This document shows, piece after piece, positions 51,886 through 59,452 of a stretch of DNA of 64,000 bases. The position numbers were made by a program, and so were the translations under genes. Source of the DNA: Jeotgalibacillus aurantiacus (GTDB taxonomy: Bacteria; Bacillota; Bacilli; Bacillales; Jeotgalibacillaceae); NCBI RefSeq assembly GCF_020595125.1, contig NZ_JACNMS010000002.1, positions 620,001 through 684,000 of the forward strand. Direction: 5' to 3'. Positions within the stretch are counted from its first letter, which is position 1. Each line of letters starts with the position of its first letter. The notes below the pieces were generated by a model that made no database searches, was not told the DNA's origin, and was given only the letters and a program-made list of their open reading frames with translations.

Positions 51886-51914
51886 AGTTTACATGAGAGT
51901 ATTATTGACGTCAA
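51886..51914 (-). promoter_or_regulatory. Promoter of the pdh operon (candidate)
   Basis: -35 TTGACG (51914-51909), 17-bp spacer, -10 TAAACT (51891-51886); the start would be near 51879 with a leader of about 170 nt. The 396-bp gap between pdhA and ykyA contains no gene. Confidence 0.6.
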
Positions 51915-52104
51915 CGATAAAGTGCTATGTGAATTCCCGCACTTATTTTCCCAGTTAAAAACAATCCTATTTAACATCTGTTTCACCAAAACCAAAAAAC
52001 TGTACTAGTATAATCGAACACTTTCATTTCTGTTATATGTCTAATTTTCTCCTCCAAATCGGAATATGCAACTAAATATGACAATATAAAAAGAGCAGGT
52101 CTCC

Positions 52105-52755
52105 CTACTCTTCTGTTTCGATTTCAGCCATCTCATAAAATGCTGACTTCAGTTCGTTGTATTCTGTTGTCGCTTCATTAAAAGCATCGTTCAGTTCGAT
52201 AATCGCGGAATTCTGTTCATTTACAAGCGTGATCTGATTTTCCAGCTCTTCAAGCTCAAGGTCTTCCTCTTTAAGCATATTATAAAGTTCGCGGTTCAAT
52301 TCAAGGCTCTCTGTGTAAGCTGCCGATAAGTCCTCATGCAGTGCATAACGCTCGTTCATCGTTTCAACCATTGATTTAACATGGTTTTGCAGATCTTCAG
52401 TCTCTAAATCTTCAATGAGCGGTTCAACGTCCTGAAAGACTTCAGATGACTGGTTCACAGCTTCCGCTTCAGCGTTCAGCTGCTCTTCTCTTTCATCAAG
52501 ATTGGCCAGCGCCTCATCAGCCAGTTCACTCACTGTTTCAAATTCTTCCATGCTTAAGGCCATGATTTCATTGTATAGCTCCTGCTCAGCTGCCTCAAGT
52601 TCTCTTAATTCATTCTGCGCCTGAACATAACCTTCTTCTTCTGTCACAGCGCTTTCCAGTATTTCACCTATCTCTTCTTCAGCCTGCGAACCGAAAACAC
52701 AGCCGCTTAAAAATATTGAAGACACGCAAAGAGTGCTGAATATGTATGTTTTCAC
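52105..52755 (-). CDS. ykyA: YkyA-type putative cell-wall-binding lipoprotein
   Basis: 216 residues. Signal peptide with lipobox LSGC (Cys near 18). The rest is nearly all alpha-helical, Glu-rich and without proline, so a long coiled coil is expected. Architecture and position upstream of pdhA match YkyA of B. subtilis. Function is unknown. GTG at 52755 lies after TTGAGGGGG with about 10 nt spacing; TTG six codons upstream would include the ribosome site. A clear promoter is just upstream. Confidence 0.8.
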   Translation of the reverse strand: MKTYIFSTLCVSSIFLSGCVFGSQAEEEIGEILESAVTEEEGYVQAQNELRELEAAEQELYNEIMALSMEEFETVSELADEALANLDEREEQLNAEAEAVNQSSEVFQDVEPLIEDLETEDLQNHVKSMVETMNERYALHEDLSAAYTESLELNRELYNMLKEEDLELEELENQITLVNEQNSAIIELNDAFNEATTEYNELKSAFYEMAEIETEE

Positions 52756-52788
52756 GAATTGTAACCCCCTCAATTGATAACAATTAAT

Positions 52789-52817
52789 ATCATATAGATG
52801 ATTCCCTTAAACTTCAA
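52789..52817 (-). promoter_or_regulatory. Sigma-A promoter of ykyA
   Basis: -35 TTGAAG (52817-52812), 17-bp spacer, -10 TATGAT (52794-52789). Confidence 0.75.
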
Positions 52818-52879
52818 TCCCTTTTGAGCGACTTTCCTGTTCTGATAAAGCCACTGGCGTTTTTTGTTTACACGAAATC

Positions 52880-52888
52880 TGATATGAT
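52880..52888 (+). promoter_or_regulatory. Extended -10 promoter of def
   Basis: TGaTATGAT, 43 bp before the def start; weak T-rich -35 region at 17-bp distance. Confidence 0.55.
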
Positions 52889-52930
52889 TAGGAACAGGCT
52901 GTATAAACACGCACAGGAGGATAAAACAAT

Positions 52931-53485
52931 ATGATTACAATGGAAGATATCGTTAGAGACGGACATCCTGTTCTTCGTCAAAAAGCAGAAGAAGTCTCCC
53001 TTCCGCCCAGTGAAGAGGACAAGCAGACACTGCTTTCAATGCTGGATTACATTAAAAACAGTCAGGATCCGGACATTGCCGAGAAATATGGGCTGAGACC
53101 AGGGATCGGACTTGCAGCTCCGCAAATCAATGTATCTAAAAGGATGTTTGCCCTGCACCTTGAAGACGGGAGTAACCGCACATATAGCTTCGCCTTATTC
53201 AACCCGAGAATCGTCAGTCATTCTGTCGAGAAGGCTTACCTGACTTCCGGAGAAGGCTGCTTATCTGTTGATGAAAATATTCCCGGATACGTCGTGCGCT
53301 ATTCCCGCGTGACAATTAAAGGATTTGATCAGGATGCCAAAGAAGTAAAGCTGCGTTTAAAGGGGCTTGCTGCCATTGCTGCGCAACATGAGATGGATCA
53401 CCTGAATGGCATTATGTTTTATGACCATATTAATAAGAAGGATCCTTTTTTCGAACCAACTGATGCAGAACCGCTTGAAAGATAG
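52931..53485 (+). CDS. def: Peptide deformylase
   Basis: 184 residues. It removes the formyl group from nascent proteins. All three motifs are present: GIGLAAPQ (58-65), EGCLSV (Cys110, metal ligand) and QHEMDHLNG (His153, Glu154, His157). The insert before motif 1 and the length are typical of the Gram-positive type 2 (DefB/YkrB) enzyme. ATG behind ACAGGAGG. Monocistronic or read into the small gene at 53578. Confidence 0.96.
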   Translation: MITMEDIVRDGHPVLRQKAEEVSLPPSEEDKQTLLSMLDYIKNSQDPDIAEKYGLRPGIGLAAPQINVSKRMFALHLEDGSNRTYSFALFNPRIVSHSVEKAYLTSGEGCLSVDENIPGYVVRYSRVTIKGFDQDAKEVKLRLKGLAAIAAQHEMDHLNGIMFYDHINKKDPFFEPTDAEPLER

Positions 53486-53527
53486 TATTTACGGAATTCA
53501 TTACATGGTCTTGTCAAGAACCTTATC

Positions 53528-53556
53528 TTTACAGATTGCCTGAACAGAGGTATGAT
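53528..53556 (+). promoter_or_regulatory. Sigma-A promoter of the 23-codon gene
   Basis: -35 TTTACA (53528-53533), 17-bp spacer, -10 TATGAT (53551-53556), each five of six matches; predicted start near 53563, only ~15 nt before the ATG. Confidence 0.72.
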
Positions 53557-53577
53557 ATAGGTAAGGAGTGATCCGCG

Positions 53578-53649
53578 ATGTTGAAGAAGCTTAAACGAAA
53601 GCTTGCACGACAGTGGAGAGACATGCTGCGTAAAAAGACAATTGCCTGA
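53578..53649 (+). CDS. Very small basic amphipathic peptide gene, unknown
   Basis: 23 codons, ATG to TGA. The ribosome site AAGGAGTGATC (53563-53573) is near-perfect and 9 nt from ATG. It has its own promoter and a weak hairpin terminator. The peptide begins MLKKLKRKLARQW and ends DMLRKKTIA. It has six Lys, four Arg and a single acidic residue; leucines and isoleucine are spaced to give an amphipathic helix. I do not recognise a family. It could be a ribosome- or membrane-associated small protein, a toxin-like peptide or a leader peptide. It lies between def and rpoY-rnjA. Confidence 0.65.
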   Translation: MLKKLKRKLARQWRDMLRKKTIA

Positions 53650-53658
53650 GTCCCTGTA

Positions 53659-53687
53659 AGCCCTTCATTTCAGGAGGGCTGTTCTTT
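53659..53687 (+). terminator. Weak terminator behind the 23-codon gene
   Basis: AGCCCTTC (53659-53666) and GGAGGGCT (53673-53680) form an 8-bp stem with GTTCTTTATG behind. Confidence 0.5.
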
Positions 53688-53742
53688 ATGTTCAGGGAAA
53701 GGTTATGTAAAAGCTGGTTATACTGATAAATGAAATGATAAT

Positions 53743-53767
53743 AAGAGCGGAATTTTTCCGCTTTTTA
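53743..53767 (+). terminator. Terminator/attenuator-like hairpin in front of rpoY-rnjA
   Basis: AGCGGAA (53746-53752), loop TTT, TTCCGCT (53756-53762), then TTTTAG. It ends 30 bp before the rpoY start, so it ends upstream transcription or regulates the rpoY-rnjA leader. Confidence 0.65.
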
Positions 53768-53796
53768 GTACTTTATATAGAAGGAGAGAATAAAAA

Positions 53797-54006
53797 ATGA
53801 TTTTTAAAGTGTATTATCAGGAAGAAGCAACAGAGGTGCCAGTAAGGGAGAAAACAAAGGCAATCTATGTTGAGGCAGAGACTGAAGAAGAAGTACGTAA
53901 AAAACTAAGCGGACGTAATTACAATATTGAACTTGTTCAAAAGTTAGAGGGCAAATACTTGGAATATGAACAAAACCATGAAAATTATCGTCTGGAACAG
54001 CTTTAA
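53797..54006 (+). CDS. rpoY: RNA polymerase epsilon subunit
   Basis: 69 residues, soluble. The motif sequence FKVYYQEEATEVPVREKTKAIYVEA and the terminal YLEYEQNHENYRLEQL are characteristic of epsilon (formerly YkzG), a small subunit bound to the beta' region of RNAP in Firmicutes. ATG after AGAAGGAGAG. Three bp before rnjA, an arrangement conserved in Bacillales. Confidence 0.93.
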   Translation: MIFKVYYQEEATEVPVREKTKAIYVEAETEEEVRKKLSGRNYNIELVQKLEGKYLEYEQNHENYRLEQL

Positions 54007-54009
54007 TAA

Positions 54010-55677
54010 ATGAAATTTGTAAAAAATGACCAGACCGCTGTGTTTGCCCTCGGCGGACTGGGTGAGATCGGAAAAAACACGTACGGCGTTCAGTTTCAGG
54101 ATGAAATTATTCTGATTGATGCCGGTATTAAATTTCCTGAAGATGATCTTCTTGGAATCGACTATGTTATCCCTGATTACACGTATTTAGAAAAAAATGT
54201 GGATAAAATCAAAGGACTATTTATTACCCATGGTCACGAAGATCATATTGGCGGAATTCCATACTTACTCCGACAGGTTAACGTTCCTGTATACGGTGGT
54301 AAGCTTGCACTGGGCCTTCTTAAAAACAAGCTGGAAGAGCACGGACTGCTTCGTACAACAAAACTTCATCCAATTGGCGAAGATGATGTCATCAAGTTCA
54401 GAAAAACAGCCGTGAGCTTTTTCAGAACAACGCACAGTATTCCGGACTCCTATGGAATTGTTGTGAAAACTCCTCCAGGTAACATTGTTCATACCGGAGA
54501 CTTTAAGTTTGATTTCACACCGGTTGGAGAACCTGCCAACCTGACGAAAATGGCTGAGATCGGAAAAGAAGGTGTCCTTGCCCTTCTTTCAGACAGCACA
54601 AACAGTGAAGTACCGAACTTCACGCTTTCAGAACGTAAGGTTGGAGACAGCATCGATAATATTTTCCAGAAAGTGAACGGAAGAATTATTTTTGCTACGT
54701 TTGCATCTAATATTTACCGCCTTCAACAGGTCACGGATGCTGCTGTGAAACACGGCCGTAAGGTAGCTGTTTTCGGCCGGAGTATGGAAAATGCGATTAA
54801 CATCGGACATGAACTCGGCTATGTGAATGCACCAAAAGATACGTTTATTGATGCACATACGCTGAACAGACTTCCGTCAGACAAAGTCGTGATTCTTTGT
54901 ACTGGAAGTCAGGGTGAACCAATGGCAGCTCTTTCAAGAATTGCAAATGGTACACACCGTCAGATTCAGATTATTCCTGGGGACACGGTTGTCTTTTCAT
55001 CATCACCGATTCCTGGAAATACCATCAGCGTAAACCGGACGATTAACCTTCTGTATCGCGCAGGAGCCGATGTTATTCACGGTTCACTGAACGACATCCA
55101 TACGTCAGGTCACGGCTCTCAGGAAGAGCAGAAGCTGATGCTGCGTCTGATTCAGCCAAAATTCTTTATGCCGATTCACGGTGAATACAGAATGCAGAAG
55201 ATGCACGTAAACCTTGCTGTTGACTGTGATGTTCCGGAGGAAAACTGTTTTGTCATGGAAAATGGGGATGTTCTTGCACTAAGCAGTACAGAGGCATCGG
55301 TTGCAGGTAAGATCCCATCCGGAAATGTATACATTGATGGCAGCGGAATTGGTGATATCGGAAATATCGTTCTTCGCGACAGAAGAATTCTTTCTGAGGA
55401 AGGCCTTGTCGTTGTCGTAGTCAGCCTGAACCTGAATGAGCACAAAGTTGTTTCAGGACCTGACCTGATCTCCCGCGGATTTGTTTATATGAGGGAATCC
55501 GGCGAACTTATTCACCAGGCGCAGTATTTGCTCCAGAAGCATCTGAATAAGGTGCTTTCGAATAAGACGAGCCAGTGGTCTGAGATTAAGAATGAAATTA
55601 CGGATACGCTTGAGCCTTTCCTTTATGAAAAGACGAGACGCCGTCCGATGATTTTACCGATTATTATGGAAGTATAA
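54010..55677 (+). CDS. rnjA: Ribonuclease J1
   Basis: 555 residues. Metallo-beta-lactamase/beta-CASP nuclease with HGHEDH (His74, His76, Asp78, His79), the later HTGDFKFD and SDSTN motifs, beta-CASP part with [14 protein letters not shown], and C-terminal domain ([12 protein letters not shown]). It has 5'-to-3' exonuclease and endonuclease activities in mRNA decay and rRNA maturation. The operon with rpoY and the neighbouring ktrC match B. subtilis rnjA. Its own ribosome site is weak (GGAACAGCTTTAATAA), so coupling to rpoY is likely. Confidence 0.96.
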   Translation: MKFVKNDQTAVFALGGLGEIGKNTYGVQFQDEIILIDAGIKFPEDDLLGIDYVIPDYTYLEKNVDKIKGLFITHGHEDHIGGIPYLLRQVNVPVYGGKLALGLLKNKLEEHGLLRTTKLHPIGEDDVIKFRKTAVSFFRTTHSIPDSYGIVVKTPPGNIVHTGDFKFDFTPVGEPANLTKMAEIGKEGVLALLSDSTNSEVPNFTLSERKVGDSIDNIFQKVNGRIIFATFASNIYRLQQVTDAAVKHGRKVAVFGRSMENAINIGHELGYVNAPKDTFIDAHTLNRLPSDKVVILCTGSQGEPMAALSRIANGTHRQIQIIPGDTVVFSSSPIPGNTISVNRTINLLYRAGADVIHGSLNDIHTSGHGSQEEQKLMLRLIQPKFFMPIHGEYRMQKMHVNLAVDCDVPEENCFVMENGDVLALSSTEASVAGKIPSGNVYIDGSGIGDIGNIVLRDRRILSEEGLVVVVVSLNLNEHKVVSGPDLISRGFVYMRESGELIHQAQYLLQKHLNKVLSNKTSQWSEIKNEITDTLEPFLYEKTRRRPMILPIIMEV

Positions 55678-55714
55678 AAAAGGGAGACTGCTCACAATGC
55701 AGTCTCCCTTTTTG
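55675..55714 (+). terminator. Terminator of rpoY-rnjA
   Basis: AAAAAGGGAGACTGC-tcacaat-GCAGTCTCCCTTTTT; overlaps the stop codon. Confidence 0.92.
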
Positions 55715-55727
55715 AATTTAAATAACC

Positions 55728-55844
55728 GGGGAGGTTCGCATCCTCCGCTTTCCGTGGCCGCGCGGTGAGCCAGCTAGTGCTTCGCACTACGCTGTCTCAC
55801 CTGTCGCTCCTCTGCCACAGGAGTCTGCGGATGCGAACCTCCCC
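55728..55844. repeat. Family A palindromic repeat
   Basis: Arms GGGGAGGTTCGCATCC (55728-55743) and GGATGCGAACCTCCCC (55829-55844), perfect 16 bp. Inner stem AGTGC-ttc-GCACT. It begins 14 bp after the rnjA terminator. The rest of the 379-bp gap to ktrC shows nothing except the ktrC terminator. Confidence 0.88.
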
Positions 55845-56011
55845 TCATTTATAAATAACAATATTTTAAAATGGTAATTAATTGGAATAAATCACTTAAA
55901 ACAGATTTAATACGCTAACAGCATTGCCGATCCATTAACCCAAAAGGCTTCAAATGTCACTTTCATGAAACAAGGAGCCTAAAAATACTAAGTTCTCCGC
56001 TCCTTACCATA

Positions 56012-56056
56012 CAAAAAAATCCGGACCACGTGATGTTGATTGTGGTCCGGATTTTG
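56012..56056 (-). terminator. Terminator of ktrC
   Basis: AATCCGGACCAC (56018-56029) and GTGGTCCGGATT (56042-56053); on the minus strand a run of seven T follows. Confidence 0.9.
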
Positions 56057-56722
56057 TCAGGAGCTTTGCATGACGCGTTTTTCGAAGCGGTTGATATCAT
56101 TATCTGCTCCGATGACGATCAGGATATCATTTTTTTCTATGACATCGTTTGCCTGTGGGGACACGATGATGTTATCTCCCCTTTTGATGGCGACAATGTT
56201 GATTCCGTATTTTGCACGGATATCGAGATCAATGATGGTATTGCCGATGAGCAGGCTGTTAGCTGCGATTTCAACGATAGAATGTTCATCAGACAGTTCA
56301 AGATAGTCGAGCACGTTATTTGAGACGATATTGTGTGCAATACGTTTACCCATGTCACGTTCAGGGTGTACTACTTTATCTGCACCGATTCTGCGCAACA
56401 CCTTTTCGTGATAATCATTTTGTGCCTTGACCGTTACTTTATTAACACCTATTTCTTTTAACATCAGTGTTGTTAGGATACTGGCCTGAATATCATCACC
56501 TATCGCTACGATGACATGGTCAAAGTTACGAATCCCAAGACTTCTGAGAACTGACTCATCCGTTGAATCTGCCATTACCGCATGTGTGGCAATGTTTGAG
56601 AATTCGTCGACTTTATCCTCGAACTTATCAATGGCCATAACTTCCATGCCCTGTTCAACGAGTTCACGTACAATACTGCCTCCAAATCGGCCGAGGCCGA
56701 TCACCACAAATTCTTTTTTCAC
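56057..56722 (-). CDS. ktrC: Potassium uptake gating subunit KtrC (RCK domain)
   Basis: 221 residues, exactly the size of B. subtilis KtrC (YkqB). N-terminal RCK_N Rossmann domain with GLGRFGGS (nucleotide binding), VMADSTDE and IGDDIQASILTTL; the C-terminal RCK_C domain starts near 140. It gates the K+ channel KtrD (not in this window) and binds ATP/ADP and c-di-AMP. GTG at 56722 lies 8 nt after GGAGG; the longer frame starts within that site. Facing rnjA as in B. subtilis. Confidence 0.93.
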   Translation of the reverse strand: MKKEFVVIGLGRFGGSIVRELVEQGMEVMAIDKFEDKVDEFSNIATHAVMADSTDESVLRSLGIRNFDHVIVAIGDDIQASILTTLMLKEIGVNKVTVKAQNDYHEKVLRRIGADKVVHPERDMGKRIAHNIVSNNVLDYLELSDEHSIVEIAANSLLIGNTIIDLDIRAKYGINIVAIKRGDNIIVSPQANDVIEKNDILIVIGADNDINRFEKRVMQSS

Positions 56723-56786
56723 TAGCCATTCCTCCACTTTCTGAATCCTGCTCTTATTTTATCACAGGAAATTTCAGAAAATGAAA

Positions 56787-57800
56787 TTATTTTTTCCCTT
56801 TTACGTAATCTGCATCAAAGAGGAATAGTCTCATCAGCAGGTATAAAGACGGAATAAGCAGGCACAGGCCAAGTATAAAGACAATAACGAGTGCTGTACC
56901 CATCGTTTCGTTAACAACGCTACCTTCAATCGTGATAAATGGATACAGGATATAAGGCAAGTGCGAAGCCCCGTAACCAAAGAATGCAAAGAAGAATTGA
57001 AGCATCACCATGATGAACGCAGTACCGTATCTTTTTCCTGAGTAAATTAAAAATGCAGCGATCAGGAAAAATAATAGAGAAAGTCCGAACATCCACCATA
57101 AATCCAGGGCTCTTCTAAAGTGCTCCACGTTATGATCGCGCAGTCCAGCAAAAACGAGAAGACTTGCCCCGATCGTTGGTGCACTCCACCATAGTGCAAA
57201 CTTTCTCATGATCGCACGCGAATCAACATCCTCGGCTCGGTCTGCATAATAAGTCAGAAATGATGCGCTGATAAATAGAACAGAAACGATCGCCAGCGCA
57301 ACTACACTCCATGAATACGGACTGGTGAAAAGTTCACCTGCCAGGAAGACAACACCTTCAGAAGTTTCTTCAAGATATCCTCCTTCAGAAATGGTCAATG
57401 CCGTTGATAAAGCTGCCGGTATCAATAATCCTGTTGCGCCGTATAAAAACAGATAAACGGTATTGTCTTTTGATCCGTAATTTCCGAATGCGTAAAAGGA
57501 TCCGCGGATCGCAATTAATATGATCGCCACTGATCCCGGCAGAAGCAGTGCTGTTCCGTAGTAGTAGGCTGTGTCAGGAAAGAACCCGACAAGACCGACA
57601 AAGAAAAAGACAAAAAATACATTGGTTACTTCCCACACAGGTGACAAGTAACGGCTGATTAACTTACTCATAATATGTTCACGTTTTGAGACCCTTGCAT
57701 AATAAGCAAAAAAACCGGCCCCAAAATCAATCGATGCTACAATTAAATATCCATATAAAAAGAGCCATAATACCGAAATCCCGATGACTTCCAAGCTCAT
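56787..57800 (-). CDS. cydB: Cytochrome bd-type ubiquinol oxidase subunit II
   Basis: 337 residues, eight or nine helices. The start SLEVIGISVLWLFLYGYLIVASIDFGAG is typical of the YthB/cyanide-insensitive bd subunit. GYGASHLPYILYPFI near the C-terminus is conserved. ATG at 57800 after GGGAGGGAATATC. It is separated from cydA by 77 bp holding a long hairpin. Confidence 0.9.
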   Translation of the reverse strand: MSLEVIGISVLWLFLYGYLIVASIDFGAGFFAYYARVSKREHIMSKLISRYLSPVWEVTNVFFVFFFVGLVGFFPDTAYYYGTALLLPGSVAIILIAIRGSFYAFGNYGSKDNTVYLFLYGATGLLIPAALSTALTISEGGYLEETSEGVVFLAGELFTSPYSWSVVALAIVSVLFISASFLTYYADRAEDVDSRAIMRKFALWWSAPTIGASLLVFAGLRDHNVEHFRRALDLWWMFGLSLLFFLIAAFLIYSGKRYGTAFIMVMLQFFFAFFGYGASHLPYILYPFITIEGSVVNETMGTALVIVFILGLCLLIPSLYLLMRLFLFDADYVKGKK

Positions 57801-57830
57801 GATATTCCCTCCCATCTTTTATGTATAAGC

Positions 57831-57876
57831 ACAGGAACAACTGATTCTGCACATGCAGAATCAGTTGTCATCCTGT
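57831..57876 (-). other. Intercistronic stem-loop between cydA and cydB
   Basis: A perfect 15-bp stem (57837-57851 with 57854-57868, 2-nt centre) is extended by ACAGGA/TCCTGT (57831-57836 and 57871-57876). No T-run follows on the minus strand, so it is probably not a terminator; mRNA processing or stability is more likely. Confidence 0.75.
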
Positions 57877-57877
57877 T

Positions 57878-59221
57878 TTACAGTTTACCTCCAGGGAAGC
57901 GCTGTTCCAGTTCTGCTTCAGCCGGTTTGTTTCTGAACATCTTCAACAGTACACGTACACAGAAGAAGCCAAGTACAGCATACAGTGCAAGGAACAATCC
58001 GAATGCAATACCCACTGAGCTTGAAGTGGTTGCTGCTTCATCCACCGTCATGATCCCTCTGAGAATCCAAGGTTGACGTCCAACTTCTGCGTAAACCCAG
58101 CCGAATTCAACCGCCAGCATTGCAAGCGGTCCACTCGCAATGATCCCCATCAGCAGGAATTTATTATGTTCATTAAATCGTTTAATAAAGCTGAACAGGA
58201 CGAAAATTCCTGCGATAAACATGGAGTACATACCGATTGAAACCATCAGGTCAAATGCATAGTGTACCCATAAAGGTGGGCGCTCTTCTTCAGGGAATTC
58301 ATTTAGACCGATGACTTCGGTATCAAACGAATTACCCGCAAGAAAACTCAATGCGCCAGGAATCCGGATTTCATTACTGATTTCATTGTTTTCATCAATG
58401 GTTCCGAAGACAATGAGATCCGCATTGGACTCAGTTTCAAAATGCCACTCGGCAGCAGCTAATTTTTCAGGTTGCTCTTTAGCAAGGAACTTAGCTGAAA
58501 GATCACCTGCGAGCGCTGTACCGGCTGTAAAAATCAAACCGGCAATCATCGTCATTTTCAGCGCTTTTTTATGGTAAGTAAAGCTGCCTTTTTTCTTTAA
58601 AATCATAAATGCTGCTATTGCAGCAAGAATTAAAGCCGATGTCATATAACTCGATGTCAAAACATGAAATACTTTTGTCGGTGTCGCAGGATTAAACATC
58701 GCTGCGAGCGGATCAATGTTTACCGCTTCTCCATCAAGAAGATCAAAGCCCTGCGGTGTATTCATAAATGCGTTTACCGTTGTAATGAAGAACCCTGATA
58801 AAGTAGCCCCAATCACAATCGGTATATTCAACAGCCAGTGCAGCCATCTGTTTTTAAAACGGTCCCATGTGTAAAGATAGATTCCAAGGAAGATTGCTTC
58901 AAAAAAGAAAGCAAATGTTTCCATGAACAGCGGCAGTGCGATTACTTGTCCAGCCAGCTGCATAAAGCTCGGCCACAGTAATGACAGCTGCAGACCAATT
59001 GCTGTACCGGTCACAACTCCAACCGCTACTGTGATTGTGAAGCCTCTTGCCCATCGTCTTGCAAGCAGAAGATAGTGTGGGTCATTTTTCTTTATACCCA
59101 AAAATTCCGCAATGGCAATCATGACCGGGATTCCGACACCTATCGTTGCAAAAATTACGTGAAACATTAATGTTGCTGCCGTGAGCAGCCTGGTGAGCGT
59201 AACGCCATCTAAATCTAGCAC
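57878..59221 (-). CDS. cydA: Cytochrome bd-type ubiquinol oxidase subunit I
   Basis: 447 residues, about nine helices. The heme b595 ligand His lies in LMFHVIFATIGVG; GRQPWILRG is the conserved quinol-site motif. The Q-loop is short, as in YthA-type (CIO-like) enzymes. It oxidises quinol and reduces O2 without proton pumping and gives a low-oxygen or stress route beside the caa3 enzyme. GTG start behind GGGAGGG. The upstream region holds a promoter and a Rex site. Confidence 0.92.
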   Translation of the reverse strand: MLDLDGVTLTRLLTAATLMFHVIFATIGVGIPVMIAIAEFLGIKKNDPHYLLLARRWARGFTITVAVGVVTGTAIGLQLSLLWPSFMQLAGQVIALPLFMETFAFFFEAIFLGIYLYTWDRFKNRWLHWLLNIPIVIGATLSGFFITTVNAFMNTPQGFDLLDGEAVNIDPLAAMFNPATPTKVFHVLTSSYMTSALILAAIAAFMILKKKGSFTYHKKALKMTMIAGLIFTAGTALAGDLSAKFLAKEQPEKLAAAEWHFETESNADLIVFGTIDENNEISNEIRIPGALSFLAGNSFDTEVIGLNEFPEEERPPLWVHYAFDLMVSIGMYSMFIAGIFVLFSFIKRFNEHNKFLLMGIIASGPLAMLAVEFGWVYAEVGRQPWILRGIMTVDEAATTSSSVGIAFGLFLALYAVLGFFCVRVLLKMFRNKPAEAELEQRFPGGKL

Positions 59222-59327
59222 TGGTATTCCCTCCCGATTTCCAACTTATTGTTATCTTTACTATACCACTAAGCGATCATCACCATATAACAGGAAGAAT
59301 GTTTGTGATATGTTGAACATGAATATT

Positions 59328-59345
59328 TTGTGACATCCTTCACAA
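59328..59345 (-). promoter_or_regulatory. Rex operator of cydAB
   Basis: TTGTGACATCCTTCACAA is a near-perfect palindrome of the Rex type (TTGTGA-N6-TCACAA). A weaker half-site, TTGTGATATGTTGAACAT, lies at 59303-59320. Rex senses the NADH/NAD+ ratio and represses bd oxidase genes in Firmicutes. Confidence 0.8.
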
Positions 59346-59358
59346 ACTATTTGCTTAT

Positions 59359-59388
59359 AGTATACATCCTGCTCATAAAAAAAATCAA
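59359..59388 (-). promoter_or_regulatory. Promoter of cydAB
   Basis: -35 TTGATT (59388-59383), 18-bp spacer, -10 TATACT (59364-59359). The start would be near 59352, so the Rex site covers about +7 to +24. Confidence 0.65.
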
Positions 59389-59390
59389 TG

Positions 59391-59424
59391 AATAAAGCCC
59401 TCTGAAATGTATCAGAGGGCTTTA
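59391..59424 (-). terminator. Terminator of the ABC exporter operon
   Basis: AAAGCCCTCTGA-aatgta-TCAGAGGGCTTT, 29 bp behind the stop of the second exporter gene and touching the -35 region of cydA; the T-tract is weak. Confidence 0.7.
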
Positions 59425-59452
59425 TCTGTTTATAAATTTGTCAAAATTTCAT

